Shown here in pieces: positions 51,573 to 61,329 of a stretch of 64,000 nt of DNA. The stretch comes from Lewinellaceae bacterium. GTDB lineage: Bacteria; Bacteroidota; Bacteroidia; Chitinophagales; Saprospiraceae. Where the stretch lies: contig JACJYP010000008.1 of NCBI GenBank assembly GCA_020636045.1, positions 62,001 to 126,000 of the forward strand. Direction: 5' to 3'. Position numbers and translations under genes: made by a program. The notes beneath the pieces are model-generated. The model was given only the letters and a program-made list of their open reading frames with translations. It was not told the DNA's origin and ran no database searches. Position 1 is the first letter of the stretch. Each line of letters begins with the position of its first letter.

Positions 51573-52364
51573 TTATTCTGTTTTTAAAAGGCCCGGATTG
51601 ATGCTTTTTGAAATGGCCAGGTAGAGTTCACGCCACTCTGGGTGTCCGCTCAGGTCTTCCAGATGCCGCCGTATAGTGTCTTCGTCTCCACGGATGGCGG
51701 GGCCCGTCTGCATGCGGGTGGGCGAGTCGTGCAGCGCTTTTGCGAGGGTTTCCTCCATGAGCGGGTGTAATAGTTCGAAGGGCAGGTCTTTTTCCTCGAG
51801 CAGTTTTTCCGCAATGGAGAAACAGCGGTTGGCAAAGTTGTTGGCAAATACGGCGGCCACATGCAGCGCCGCGCGCTGTTCGTCGTTGACACGGTACACC
51901 AGATTGCCAATGGTTTTGGCGATCTTTTTCAGGAACCGCAAGTCGGCATCCGAAGCGGCGTCCACGCAAAACGGAATCTTCGACCACACCGGCGATCGCT
52001 CGAATGAAAAAGATTGCAGCGGGTAAAACACGCCGTAACGTGAAAAGTGGGGCTCCAGTACCGTTCCCGGCGTGCCGCCGGAGGTGTGGGTAACCAGTGC
52101 GCCGGGGACATGTGGCGCCAGATGGGAGGCGATATCTGCGATCACATCATCGCGCACGGCCAGCAACACCCAGTCTGTATCGGCAGGCACTTCCGACCAT
52201 TCACTGGTCCACGCACATCGCAATGCCTGGGCAAGCGTTTCTGCATGGCTGGCGGTGCGATTGATCACCAGGGCTACCGGCAATCCTTTTGCTTTCAGGC
52301 GGCGGCCGAGATGCCAGGCAATGCGGCCCGCGCCGGCGATCACTATTTTCGGCGGATTTGACAT
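51573..52364 (-). CDS. Rossmann-like DUF2520 protein
   Basis: A 263-residue protein. The N-terminal Rossmann domain opens IVIAGAGRIAWHLGRRLKAKG and has VLLAVRDDVIADIASHLAP. The second half (FAFANNFANRCFSIAEKLL-like at VFANNFANRCFSIAEKLL) is helical, the DUF2520 type found with ketopantoate-reductase-like folds. The reaction is unknown. It is 19 nt from the amidase gene upstream and probably co-transcribed. Confidence 0.88.
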   Translation of the reverse strand: MSNPPKIVIAGAGRIAWHLGRRLKAKGLPVALVINRTASHAETLAQALRCAWTSEWSEVPADTDWVLLAVRDDVIADIASHLAPHVPGALVTHTSGGTPGTVLEPHFSRYGVFYPLQSFSFERSPVWSKIPFCVDAASDADLRFLKKIAKTIGNLVYRVNDEQRAALHVAAVFANNFANRCFSIAEKLLEEKDLPFELLHPLMEETLAKALHDSPTRMQTGPAIRGDEDTIRRHLEDLSGHPEWRELYLAISKSINPGLLKTE

Positions 52365-52383
52365 ACAGAGATCAGGGGACCGG

Positions 52384-53673
52384 TTAGCGGAATGCCAGCA
52401 AGGCGTCGCACATCCAGTTGGCCAGCGCCTGCCTGTTGTTTTTAAGTACGAGGCGTTGCTGATCCCAGTCGTTTCGGATGTTGCCGAGTTCGATAAATAC
52501 CGCCTGCGGAGTAGTGGTTTCTTTCAGCATGTACAAGCCGCGCGAACTGACGGTACCGTCGTAGCCGCGCTGACTGCGTTTTTTCAGGTATTTCTGCTCG
52601 AAGGTGTTTTGCATTTGCATGGCCAGTTTCCGGCTGGGCTCGCTGCCCGGGCGGAAGTAAAAGAACACATCTTTTTTGGTGTCATTGGAACGCGAATCGA
52701 CGTGTATCTCGATAAAAAACTGGTTTTTATCGCCTACGGCAGCATATTTTGTAGTGAGCCGGTTGATGATATCGCAGCGTTGTTGCAGCCGCTCTTTCTG
52801 GTCGCGGGGTATGGTCAGGCCGCCCCATACTTTTTCATCCTTGTCGCAGACCAGGTACGCTTCGTCGCGTATGCCGTCGTTGTCGTCGCGCACGATCATA
52901 TAAGCGGTAGCGCCGTGGCTTACCAGCGACCTGACCAGCCGCAGCGACACATCGTATGCATATTCGTCTTCGCAGAGGGTATGCCCTGCTCGTTTGCCCT
53001 GAGCGCCGGAGTCAGGCCCGCCGTGGCCGCTGACGACATAAAACACCTTGCCCTTTAGTTTGTGGCTTACGAGGGCTGTTTTGGAGTATTTTTTTCCAAA
53101 AATGGCATAATGTCGCGATCCCCGCACCACCGTGCTCTCTTCCCCCTGGCTGCTTTCCAGCGATGCCGCGGCAATCGCCGTTTCACCTTCCTCGGGGCAG
53201 TTCAGTTCATGCCAGGGCACCCACAAACGTTTGGTTTCGATAAAATTATCGCTGCGCAATCCTTCCTTCAGGGCAAACTTGTTGTACAGTTCGATGCGTT
53301 TCGCCGTTCGCCAGTCCTTGATTCCCAGCGTGGTACGTATGCTTTTGCCGTTGTAGGTGACTACCTCAACCGGAAGTTTGTACGACACTCCCGCTTTAAG
53401 GCGGTAGTCCTCTTTCAGTCCGTTGATCGCGAAAAAGCGGGTGATGTTGCACTCGTGATCGTAAAGACCGTATCGTTGCAGCAGACCGGGCAAATCCTCG
53501 CCCTGTTTGGCAGGCACTTCAAGGTAGGTTTTGTCAGCCGTCCGGGCAGAGGCAGATGTGCGTACTTTGGAAGGGGCTTTTCCGGATTGGGCGACAGCCG
53601 TGGGAACAAGAAAGATCGACAGGAGCAGGATCATTCGGGAGGTGTGGAGCATCACAAATCGCAGATGGTTCAT
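52384..53673 (-). CDS. N-acetylmuramoyl-L-alanine amidase
   Basis: A 429-residue secreted protein with a signal peptide (MILLLSIFLVPTAVAQS region), a LysM-like segment near 55-105 (ITRFFAINGLKEDYRLKAGV), and a C-terminal Amidase_3 domain. Zinc and catalytic residues: VSGHGGPDSGAQG, the Glu in EDEYAYDV, EIHVDSRS, and the terminal IELGNIRND. It cleaves the peptide stem from glycan in peptidoglycan. Several start codons near 53673 are possible. Confidence 0.93.
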   Translation of the reverse strand: MNHLRFVMLHTSRMILLLSIFLVPTAVAQSGKAPSKVRTSASARTADKTYLEVPAKQGEDLPGLLQRYGLYDHECNITRFFAINGLKEDYRLKAGVSYKLPVEVVTYNGKSIRTTLGIKDWRTAKRIELYNKFALKEGLRSDNFIETKRLWVPWHELNCPEEGETAIAAASLESSQGEESTVVRGSRHYAIFGKKYSKTALVSHKLKGKVFYVVSGHGGPDSGAQGKRAGHTLCEDEYAYDVSLRLVRSLVSHGATAYMIVRDDNDGIRDEAYLVCDKDEKVWGGLTIPRDQKERLQQRCDIINRLTTKYAAVGDKNQFFIEIHVDSRSNDTKKDVFFYFRPGSEPSRKLAMQMQNTFEQKYLKKRSQRGYDGTVSSRGLYMLKETTTPQAVFIELGNIRNDWDQQRLVLKNNRQALANWMCDALLAFR

Positions 53674-53906
53674 TTAGCGCAAATTTGGGAAAAAATGCGC
53701 GTATCCTACTCAAAACAGGCAGGAAAACACCTGTTTTGATAAATACCTTGTAAAATACGCCTGCAGATAAAGCCCTGGGAATCGCCATCCGATGCAAATA
53801 TTTCACATCTTTACAGGGTAATATCGTCAGTGCAAGGCACATCTGTGATCAGGGGCTTCAGCCTGGAAAGCACTCAGGAAACGTCCAAACGCTTCGTATT
53901 CAATAA

Positions 53907-54440
53907 ATGAGCAAATCAAGCATCCTCACCCGCAACGAACGCTACAACCGGCAGGTAGATCAACTGCTCGGGGAACTCGGCGCATACTCCGACGAACAAC
54001 TCAACCAAAACCCGGCGCCGGGCGCCTGGTCGGCCATTCAGACGATGCACCATCTGATCCTGTCAGAAGAATTCTCTATGGCTTACGTAAAGAAAAAACT
54101 GAGTTTCAACCCCGTCCTCGAATCTGTAGGACCGGGCACGCTGGCGCGCAGTTTTTTGCTTTGGGCATACCTGAGCACGCCGATCAAATTCCAGGCGCCC
54201 AAAAATGTCGGCAGCGAAAACCTGCCGGAGCAGGTTTCATTGCGCGATACGGCGGCGCGCTGGCAGGCTGCCAGGGCTGCCTGGACGGAATTTCTGACGC
54301 AGATGCCGGAGGAGATGTCTGGAAAAGCGATCTATAAACACCCGCGTGCGGGCCGGCTTGGCTGGATGCAAACACTCTCGTTCTTCGAGACGCATTTCGG
54401 GAGGCACCGCAAGCAGATCGAAAGAGCCGTTAAAGAATAA
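53907..54440 (+). CDS. DinB-like four-helix protein
   Basis: A 177-residue protein of the DinB/YfiT-like four-helix bundle type. SDEQLNQNPAPGAWSAIQTM-HHL begins the metal site (His in MHHLI) and FFETHFGRHRKQIE completes it (His near the C-terminus). Such proteins bind a divalent metal and often act as thiol transferases; here the reaction is unknown. It is divergent from the amidase and convergent with the 54454 gene. Confidence 0.9.
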   Translation: MSKSSILTRNERYNRQVDQLLGELGAYSDEQLNQNPAPGAWSAIQTMHHLILSEEFSMAYVKKKLSFNPVLESVGPGTLARSFLLWAYLSTPIKFQAPKNVGSENLPEQVSLRDTAARWQAARAAWTEFLTQMPEEMSGKAIYKHPRAGRLGWMQTLSFFETHFGRHRKQIERAVKE

Positions 54441-54453
54441 GGCTTTGCCGATG

Positions 54454-55197
54454 TCAGGCAAACTCTGCCGAATACGGCTGATGAGAAAGACCGAAATGCT
54501 CGGCAGGGTCGTATGGATCGAAATACGACTGCCCAATAGCAAAAACCGGCTTCCGGAGTATCCGGAAATCACCCAATCGGGTCTGAATGGTGTGTGGTAC
54601 GGGTTTTCCAAGGTCGACGGTGCGCAACTGTGCCCGGGAGCCGGCCAGCATCCAAACGCTTTCCAGTTGGACCCTGAACCGCTGGCGGTTGGGCACCCTG
54701 CCTTGCAGCGCGACCTCCCCAATGCCCAATACGAACGACGCGATGCGGGCTACGTATTTCAAAAAAACAGCATTGCTCCACCACGACTTCGGCAGCATCG
54801 CAGCCACCGCGTTCATCAAGACGGTCTGAAAAGTCGATTTTATTTTCATTTCCCAAACCAGCCCGATCTGTGCAATCGTAACGCGCAAAACATTTGCTTT
54901 CAGCCATTCCAGGTCGATAGGCGTTTCTGTTGCGCTATGGATGCCCGCGCCGAAATAGCGCGCACAAGCCATTCTGGGGGATGCGTTTGCGTAAAACCGC
55001 CAGCATCCCTGCGGGTCACGATGCCAGACTGCCGTGTATGCGGGGCCTATGGAAGAAGAAGGGAACCGCCGCAGGGCGAGGATATGGCCTGAATCGAAAC
55101 AAAGACCGATCACGCCGTATCCCCTGAATTGCTCTTCCCTGCCGGAAGGTTGCAACTGCCGGGATTCCAGTTTTCTTATATGGTCGCGAGGTTTCAT
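54454..55197 (-). CDS. Conserved hypothetical protein
   Basis: A 247-residue protein starting MKPRDHIRKLESRQLQPSG. No family recognised. It is beta-rich with a hydrophobic centre, IGLCFDSGHILALRRFPSS at the start and HGSATETPIDLEWLK-like text (SATETPIDLEWLKANVLRVT) in the middle; neither gives a function. An in-frame ATG at 55239 would overlap the next gene by 23 nt. It is co-directional with the small gene at 55217. Confidence 0.7.
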   Translation of the reverse strand: MKPRDHIRKLESRQLQPSGREEQFRGYGVIGLCFDSGHILALRRFPSSSIGPAYTAVWHRDPQGCWRFYANASPRMACARYFGAGIHSATETPIDLEWLKANVLRVTIAQIGLVWEMKIKSTFQTVLMNAVAAMLPKSWWSNAVFLKYVARIASFVLGIGEVALQGRVPNRQRFRVQLESVWMLAGSRAQLRTVDLGKPVPHTIQTRLGDFRILRKPVFAIGQSYFDPYDPAEHFGLSHQPYSAEFA

Positions 55198-55216
55198 ATC
55201 ATGTTTTTTTAAGCGC

Positions 55217-55600
55217 TTATCTAAACATCTCTTCATCAATACCGCTGATAAAGCGATTTGCAGGGCCGATATCGTAGTCGCGAAGGATCACCTTGTCCAT
55301 CCAGCGAACGACCCCAACTATCGAGACAATTGCGAGCATCGACATCAGGGCAAGCGCATGATTGCCATGGCCAAAGGATTGCGATAAAGCCTGCACATTC
55401 AAAACGGCCGCATGGAGGACCGGCTCCGCCGCTTTGACAGGGTCCGCGGCAGCGCCTTTAGGGTGGGCAGAGCAGGCATCGAACAAACGGGCGCCGGCAA
55501 ACAGAAAGAACAACCCTTTCAACAGGCACCACAGAAAGTAGAGGGCCAAGGCCTTGCGCCCGTGTTTCCGGAGTGAATTTTTTATCTGGAATGTTTTCAT
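55217..55600 (-). CDS. Small membrane protein, unknown
   Basis: A 127-residue protein with a short basic start (MKTFQIKNSLRKHGRK) and membrane spans at about 17-36 and 80-100. It has two Cys and a Pro/Ala-rich segment between the spans. No family recognised. Its stop lies 19 nt upstream of the chosen start of the 54454 gene, so the two are probably one transcription unit. Confidence 0.7.
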   Translation of the reverse strand: MKTFQIKNSLRKHGRKALALYFLWCLLKGLFFLFAGARLFDACSAHPKGAAADPVKAAEPVLHAAVLNVQALSQSFGHGNHALALMSMLAIVSIVGVVRWMDKVILRDYDIGPANRFISGIDEEMFR

Positions 55601-55848
55601 CAGTAACTGGCAGGGTTGCTTTTCAAATGATGTGATTTGTTCAAAAAAAGGGGATGTGACCGGAAGGCAAAAGGGCGGGACAGTGATGGGTGAACCGGAC
55701 CGGTTCCTTCATTACTGTCGAAAATCACGACCGGCAATTATTTATTACACACAACAATTCACAATGTATGCCTGTCGGTTTTCTGCCCGCCCACATGCCG
55801 TTCCGGCACATCCCCGGTGTTTTCACTGGTTGGGGTGTTTGTTCGGGA

Positions 55849-56625
55849 TTACGCTTCCACCTGGTCTTTCGCCATGGCTGGGACCACGGCAGATTCCGGT
55901 TTTTTAAGGAAAGGAATGATCATTGCAACCTGACGACGGTATTGCACATATTTTTCACCGAAATGTTTGATCAGGTCGTTTTCTTCGAATCGTATGGCCA
56001 CCAGAATATAACCGGTCGTGGCTACGGCAAACAATAAGTGCGTGATCGTCATCAGCGGCGTCGACCAGAAGGCGATCAGGAAACCGAAATACAGCGGGTG
56101 ACGCACATACTTGTACAAAAACGGGGTGTTGAAGGAAAGATGCGTATACGGTTTGCCGCGGAAATTCAGCCAGACCTGGCGCAGTCCGAAGAGGTCGAAG
56201 TGGTTGAGCATGAAAGTAGATGCCACTACCGTCATAAAGCCCAGCAGGGAAAGGGCGATCAGGGTTACTTGAATCCATTCGGTTTCAATACTCCAAACTA
56301 CGCCGCCCATCGGTTGCCAGAAGATCATCATGCACGCCATCACTACATTGCTGAACATTACGTAGGTGCTTCTTTCAATGGGCTCCGGCACGTATTTCGT
56401 CCACCAGCGCTTGAACGCCGGGCGCGCCATGCCGCTGTGTTGCACGGCAAACAGCATCAGCAGCGCCGCGTTGGTCAGGATAGCCTGCAGCAACGGTACC
56501 TGGGGTGTGCCGTCGATACTTTTGGGTACGAGCAAGTTGTCTACAAAACCGATCGCGTAGAGGAAGGTGAGGAGAAAAGTCACATATGCTACTACGCCGT
56601 ACAGCAAAAACAACGTCTTTTTCAT
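55849..56625 (-). CDS. MddA-like methanethiol S-methyltransferase
   Basis: A 258-residue protein with about six membrane spans. The C-terminal half shows the isoprenylcysteine methyltransferase-like fold typical of MddA: KYVRHPLYFGFLIAFWSTPL, EENDLIKHFGEKYVQYRRQV. MddA methylates methanethiol to dimethyl sulfide with SAM. The sequence follows MddA closely as I recall the family, but isoprenylcysteine-type relatives cannot be excluded. It lies alone, divergent from the histidine kinase. Confidence 0.82.
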   Translation of the reverse strand: MKKTLFLLYGVVAYVTFLLTFLYAIGFVDNLLVPKSIDGTPQVPLLQAILTNAALLMLFAVQHSGMARPAFKRWWTKYVPEPIERSTYVMFSNVVMACMMIFWQPMGGVVWSIETEWIQVTLIALSLLGFMTVVASTFMLNHFDLFGLRQVWLNFRGKPYTHLSFNTPFLYKYVRHPLYFGFLIAFWSTPLMTITHLLFAVATTGYILVAIRFEENDLIKHFGEKYVQYRRQVAMIIPFLKKPESAVVPAMAKDQVEA

Positions 56626-56923
56626 AAGGATTTTTTGTTTTTAGAACTGTTTTGAAAATGAATGCCGTTTTGAGCGGCGATTGAATTGATGATGCAAGAG
56701 TACGGGCATGCTGCACGATCATGAAGGCCATATGATCCCGCAGCAGTTCCGGTTGTGTCGTTGGGTGCAGTTGTTGATTCGAAGCTTGCAAACGGTACAA
56801 TCCGCGTTTCTGGCTTTATCCGCTCAAGCAAACCGGCCAACGGCGCAGAAAAAGCGTCCATTCAAGCGACAAAAGCAGGCGGCTGTTCCGAAATGCCTTA
56901 TTTTGCTGAGCATTCTGAAATGT

Positions 56924-59900
56924 ATGTTTCAAAATTTCCCGGTCGTCATTGCTTGCCTATTTTGCCTGGTTGTCTGCCCGATCACAGCCGGCGCTCAAAT
57001 GCAATTTGAAAAATCGATCGTCATCGGTGTCGACCAGGGATTGCCCACCAATATTGTATACAGCCTTAGCAAAGACCCGGATGGATTTATGTGGATCGGC
57101 ACCGCAGAGGGTTTGTGCCGCTTCGATGGAACGCATTTCCGGATCTACCAGAATGACCCCGAAGATTCTACGTCTTTGTACGACAACAGGGTTTACGATG
57201 TGCAGTCGTATCGGGGAAGGATATGGGCCGCTACGGCGATGGGCTTGTCGGTGCTCGATCCCAAAACCGGGCGGTTTATCCATTATCAAATCGGGGACGA
57301 CAGTGTAAGCCGGCAAATAAGCCAGGGGCCTAATCAGCAGGTTTATCAACTGTTCGTCGGCCCTAAAGGCGATCTTTGGATAGGCACACATTCTCAGGGT
57401 GTTGTGCGGTATCGGGCGCAAAGCAATGATTTTCAATACTACAAACTACCCAACGAGCGCCCGGACTACCGCTACCCCGTTTCCGAGAACGAACATCGTG
57501 TGTTAAGCATCGCTGCATCGGCGGTCAACGATTCCTTTATTTACGCCGGACGCCCTTCCGGTTTGCAGGTAATAAACAGGTATTCTGGTGAGTCAACGTG
57601 GCTGCATTTTCCGCAGGCTACGCCCGAACAGGATCTGTACGTCAATGCCTTCAGGCGATTGTATTGCCATGAGAACGGGCTGGTCTACGTCGGGGGCTGG
57701 CGGGCAGGTATCCACATTTATGATCCCGTAGCCCATACCCTGGTTCCGTTGCCCTTGAAACCCGGCTCCCCCGATTATATCAGCACGACAGGTGTCAGAA
57801 GCTTCGACCGTAAAAACGCCGAAGAGATATGGATATCGACCAGCAGGGGAATAGTGGCCTACAATACAAAAACCTTCGAGGTCACGTACCGGAAAGACAG
57901 CGAGATCGAGAACAAAAAATATTACGGCATTGAGTATATCGACGAAGAACAAAGGGTATGGCTTCCCGAGATAGACGGCATCCACATTTTCGATCCGAGG
58001 CTGCAGCAGTTTGCCGCGTACAGTTATGAACACCTGCACCCGCCCGGCTGGTCGTTTTCCTATTATATGTTGCCGGGGCCCTCAAAAAGGGAGTTGCTGC
58101 TGCTGCCCCGCCACGACGGCGGCATCTATCACTTCGATCTCCAAGACAAAAAGTGGCAGCGTTTTCTGCTGAAGGCCGCCAATGCGCCCGACCCTCAGAA
58201 ATGGTTACCCCGGGGATTTGCGCGCGCTCCTGACGGCTCCTATACCATTTCAGACGAGCAGGGCCTTTTTTCGTACTGGCCGGAACGCCACAAATTCATC
58301 TCGCTCCCTGTTTCCATGCCTTTTTCATTTACGCGCTACGGCCCCATACTCTGGGATCATAAAGGCCGGCTCTGGCTTTGTGTAGGCATCGACGGGCTTG
58401 TATGCTGGGACCCGATGTCCAATACCGTTCGCACTTTTCAGCAGGAATTGATGCCGCCGGATATGCACGAGTCGCGACTGGTTGTGCTCGATATTTTCCA
58501 GGATAGCAGGCAGCAAATCTGGATACGCCGCAACGAAGGGTATAGTGTTTACCTGCCTGCACGTGATACCTTCCTGAATTTTTTATATCCATTTGACCCG
58601 GAAAAATCGCTTCCCGATGCCCGCGGTTTTGCCGAAGACCGCGAGGGCCGCGTCTGGATCAACAGTGCCGACAGCTGGATCGGCTACGCCGATTCGAAGC
58701 AACCGGAACTCGGCCTGTTCCGCAAGATCAACCTGAAAAACACGCAGGGCCTGGGAGAAGTGTACCAACTTACAGCGGATGGCAAGGGTGATATTTGGGG
58801 CTATACCAATAAAGAGATGGTGCACATAAATGCTGCCGACGGCAACATCTCTACTTACAGCTTCGATTACGGTATCCTGAATCCTGATTTTTACAGTCTG
58901 TGTTACTTGCCCGGTAATGTATTTGTGATCGGCGGGAGAAATCAGATCGTTTTGTTCGACCCCTCTACCCTGAATCGCAATACGGAACAACCCAAGCCTT
59001 ACATCGAACAGGTAAAAGTTCTGGGGAAATCGCTGCCGGCCATTCCCCTTGTGGATCAAACACCTGAACTACACCTGAACTACTGGGAAAACTTTTTCTC
59101 GATCGATTTCTCTGCAACGGCATACACACTGGGCAACAAATGCCGCTTTCGTTACCGCCTGCGGGGTTTTGAAGACTGGCAGGAAGCCGGCAACCGCCGT
59201 TTTGCCAATTATACCAATGTCCCGGGCGGAGACTATACCTTTCAGATACAGGTTGCCAACAACGAAGGCGTCTGGAGTAAGCAGATCGTGGAATTCCCTG
59301 TGGAGGTCGATACGGCCTGGTGGGCCACCTGGTGGTTTCGCATCGCCGTTGCGCTGGCGATCCTGCTGCTGACCTATGCCGTTTACCGCTACCGGATCAT
59401 ACAGATCAGAAAACAGGAGCGATTGCGCTCCGAGTTTGAGAAAAAACTGGCCAACGTGGAAATGAGCGCCCTGCTGGCGCAGATGAACCCCCATTTTCTG
59501 TTCAACAGCCTGAACTCCATCGATAGTTATATCATCCGCAACGACACCAAAAAGGCATCCGAATACCTCAACAACTTTGCCCGGCTCATGCGCCTGATCC
59601 TCATGAACTCGCGCACCAACTATATCAATCTGAAGGACGAACTCGAGTCGCTCGACCTGTATCTTCAGATGGAAAGCATGCGCTTCAGGGACAAATTCGA
59701 CTACGAGATCAGGGTGAATGACGATCTGGATGTCTCGGCGATCAATATTCCGCCCATGCTGATACAGCCTTACGTGGAAAACGCGATCTGGCACGGTCTG
59801 ATGCATAAAGACGATGGAAAGGGCAAAGTGCTCATTCAGATTGAACAACAAAACGGAACCCTGACCTGCACAATCGAAGACAATGGCGTGGGGCGTGTGC

Positions 59901-60094
59901 GAGCGATGGAACTGGGTCAAAAGCGCAGCAGCAGTAGCAGCAAAAGCAAATCCATGGGCATGCAGATCACGGAAGACCGCATTGAGATCATCAACAAGTT
60001 GTACGATTCGAATACACAGGTCAAATTGATCGATCTATACGATGATGCAGGGACGGCCTGCGGCACGCGCATCGTGCTGACCGTTCCTGTTTAA
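56924..60094 (+). CDS. Two-component regulator-propeller sensor histidine kinase (LytS-like)
   Basis: A 1056-residue membrane sensor. It begins MFQNFPVVIACLFCLVV with a signal peptide ending near AGAQ. About 25-680 is a two-component propeller (GLPTNIVYSLSKDPDGFMWI and repeated DxxGxxWxG-type blades); a Y_Y_Y domain follows to about 790, then one membrane span at about 803-825. The His_kinase domain has its phosphoacceptor His in MNPHFLFNSLNS (about 857) and an ATPase part with ENAIWHGLMHKD and EDNGVGRVRAME. It would sense an extracytoplasmic ligand and phosphorylate the LytTR regulator at 60493-61248. The frame starts 72 codons earlier, but these are not part of the signal peptide. Confidence 0.95.
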   Translation: MFQNFPVVIACLFCLVVCPITAGAQMQFEKSIVIGVDQGLPTNIVYSLSKDPDGFMWIGTAEGLCRFDGTHFRIYQNDPEDSTSLYDNRVYDVQSYRGRIWAATAMGLSVLDPKTGRFIHYQIGDDSVSRQISQGPNQQVYQLFVGPKGDLWIGTHSQGVVRYRAQSNDFQYYKLPNERPDYRYPVSENEHRVLSIAASAVNDSFIYAGRPSGLQVINRYSGESTWLHFPQATPEQDLYVNAFRRLYCHENGLVYVGGWRAGIHIYDPVAHTLVPLPLKPGSPDYISTTGVRSFDRKNAEEIWISTSRGIVAYNTKTFEVTYRKDSEIENKKYYGIEYIDEEQRVWLPEIDGIHIFDPRLQQFAAYSYEHLHPPGWSFSYYMLPGPSKRELLLLPRHDGGIYHFDLQDKKWQRFLLKAANAPDPQKWLPRGFARAPDGSYTISDEQGLFSYWPERHKFISLPVSMPFSFTRYGPILWDHKGRLWLCVGIDGLVCWDPMSNTVRTFQQELMPPDMHESRLVVLDIFQDSRQQIWIRRNEGYSVYLPARDTFLNFLYPFDPEKSLPDARGFAEDREGRVWINSADSWIGYADSKQPELGLFRKINLKNTQGLGEVYQLTADGKGDIWGYTNKEMVHINAADGNISTYSFDYGILNPDFYSLCYLPGNVFVIGGRNQIVLFDPSTLNRNTEQPKPYIEQVKVLGKSLPAIPLVDQTPELHLNYWENFFSIDFSATAYTLGNKCRFRYRLRGFEDWQEAGNRRFANYTNVPGGDYTFQIQVANNEGVWSKQIVEFPVEVDTAWWATWWFRIAVALAILLLTYAVYRYRIIQIRKQERLRSEFEKKLANVEMSALLAQMNPHFLFNSLNSIDSYIIRNDTKKASEYLNNFARLMRLILMNSRTNYINLKDELESLDLYLQMESMRFRDKFDYEIRVNDDLDVSAINIPPMLIQPYVENAIWHGLMHKDDGKGKVLIQIEQQNGTLTCTIEDNGVGRVRAMELGQKRSSSSSKSKSMGMQITEDRIEIINKLYDSNTQVKLIDLYDDAGTACGTRIVLTVPV

Positions 60095-60127
60095 TAAAAA
60101 ACGCGGGTTTGGGAACTTTCGCATCGA

Positions 60128-60337
60128 ATGGAAGTCGTTACACATCGGGCGTAAGTCGTTACACACAGAGCGTAAGTCATTACACACAGAGCGTAAGTCA
60201 TTACACATCGGGCGTAAGTCGTTACACACAGAACGTGAATCGTTACACACAGAGCATAAGTCGTTACATACAGAACGTGAGTCATTACACATCGGGCGTA
60301 AGTCGTTACACACAGAACGTAAGTCACTACACATCGT
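60128..60337. repeat. Ten-copy 21-bp tandem repeat in the kinase-regulator gap
   Basis: Ten consecutive 21-bp units, the first degenerate, with consensus GCGTAAGTCGTTACACACAGA. Variable positions alternate ACACAGA / ACATCGG endings. The array starts 34 nt past the kinase stop and ends 155 nt before the regulator start. Because 21 is a multiple of 3, both strands stay open in several frames, but I see no start or ribosome site that suggests translation. The unit resembles the 21-bp half-repeat at 12155-12421. Confidence 0.97.
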
Positions 60338-60492
60338 GATACCGGCTTGGTGCGATATTGTATTCATTTCCACCTGCGGCGGAATTTTGATAAAGCCGGG
60401 CAGCAAACACATCAGGAAAGGGTTGATTTTCAATTGTTTGTAATATTCACTTGAAAAACTGCCCAATCATTTACGTTAAAAACCCAACCGAT

Positions 60493-61248
60493 ATGATCAG
60501 GTCCGTTATCATCGACGACGAACAACCCAGCATCGAAACCTTGCGGTGGAAGATCGAAAACTACTGCCCGGAACTGGAAGTCACCGGCGCCTTCGACAAC
60601 CCCACCGAAGGCATCCGTTATTTGCGCGAACACGGCTGCGATATTCTTTTTCTCGACATAGAAATGCCCCGGCTCAGCGGCTTCGACGTACTGGAAGAAC
60701 TGGGCACGCCCCTTCCCTTCGACGTGGTATTCATCACCGCTTACGACAACTTCGGCATCCAGGCGGTGAAGTTCAGCGCGCTGGACTACCTGCTCAAACC
60801 CGTTCAAAACAAGGAACTGAAAGAAGCCGTCGACAAGCACCTTCAAAAATCGCAGCGCAACGTGCCTCCCGAACAGGTGGAACTCCTGCTAAACAACGTG
60901 CGTGCCGAGCGCGCGGGCAAACCGGGGCGCATCGCGCTGGCTTCCAAGGAAAGCATCGAGTTCGTCGATCCAGCCGAGATCGTCTGCTGCTGCTCCAGCA
61001 GCAACTACACCGAAGTGTACACGACGGACGGCAAAAAACGGGTGATCTCCAAAACCCTGAAAGAATTCGAAGACATGCTGCTGCCGTTCCACTTCTTCCG
61101 CCCCCACCATTCACACGTGATCAACCTGGCGCGGGTGCGGGAATACGTGCGCGGCGACGGCGGCTATCTCGTGATGGAAAACAAAATGAAAATTCCCGTT
61201 TCAAAAAGCCGGAAAGAATCGCTGCTGCAGCATCTGGCCTTGTCCTGA
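60493..61248 (+). CDS. LytTR-family response regulator
   Basis: A 251-residue protein starting MIRSVIIDDEQPSIETLRWK. The receiver domain has acidic pocket DDE (9-11), phosphoacceptor Asp55 in ILFLDIEMPRLSG, Thr/Lys equivalents in FITAYDN and LLKPVQN. A LytTR DNA-binding domain lies at about 145-245 (RVISKTLKEFEDMLLPFHFF). It is the evident partner of the kinase upstream, from which it is separated by the tandem repeat array. LytTR proteins bind direct repeats; no classical site is visible nearby. Confidence 0.95.
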   Translation: MIRSVIIDDEQPSIETLRWKIENYCPELEVTGAFDNPTEGIRYLREHGCDILFLDIEMPRLSGFDVLEELGTPLPFDVVFITAYDNFGIQAVKFSALDYLLKPVQNKELKEAVDKHLQKSQRNVPPEQVELLLNNVRAERAGKPGRIALASKESIEFVDPAEIVCCCSSSNYTEVYTTDGKKRVISKTLKEFEDMLLPFHFFRPHHSHVINLARVREYVRGDGGYLVMENKMKIPVSKSRKESLLQHLALS

Positions 61249-61329
61249 ACTGCCAACGACTCAAGTAAAGCGGCCAACTGATCAAAACCGCTTAACATTA
61301 TCGTCACGACAGCGGAAGTTTGTACCGAC

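Noticed and set aside
60128..60337. CRISPR array
   Set aside because: Units are contiguous 21-mers with no unique spacers, and no cas genes are nearby.
60035..60466. Open frames on both strands through the 21-bp repeats (repeat proteins)
   Set aside because: They exist only because 21 is divisible by three and the unit lacks stops in those frames. They overlap the kinase 3' end or lack any plausible start.
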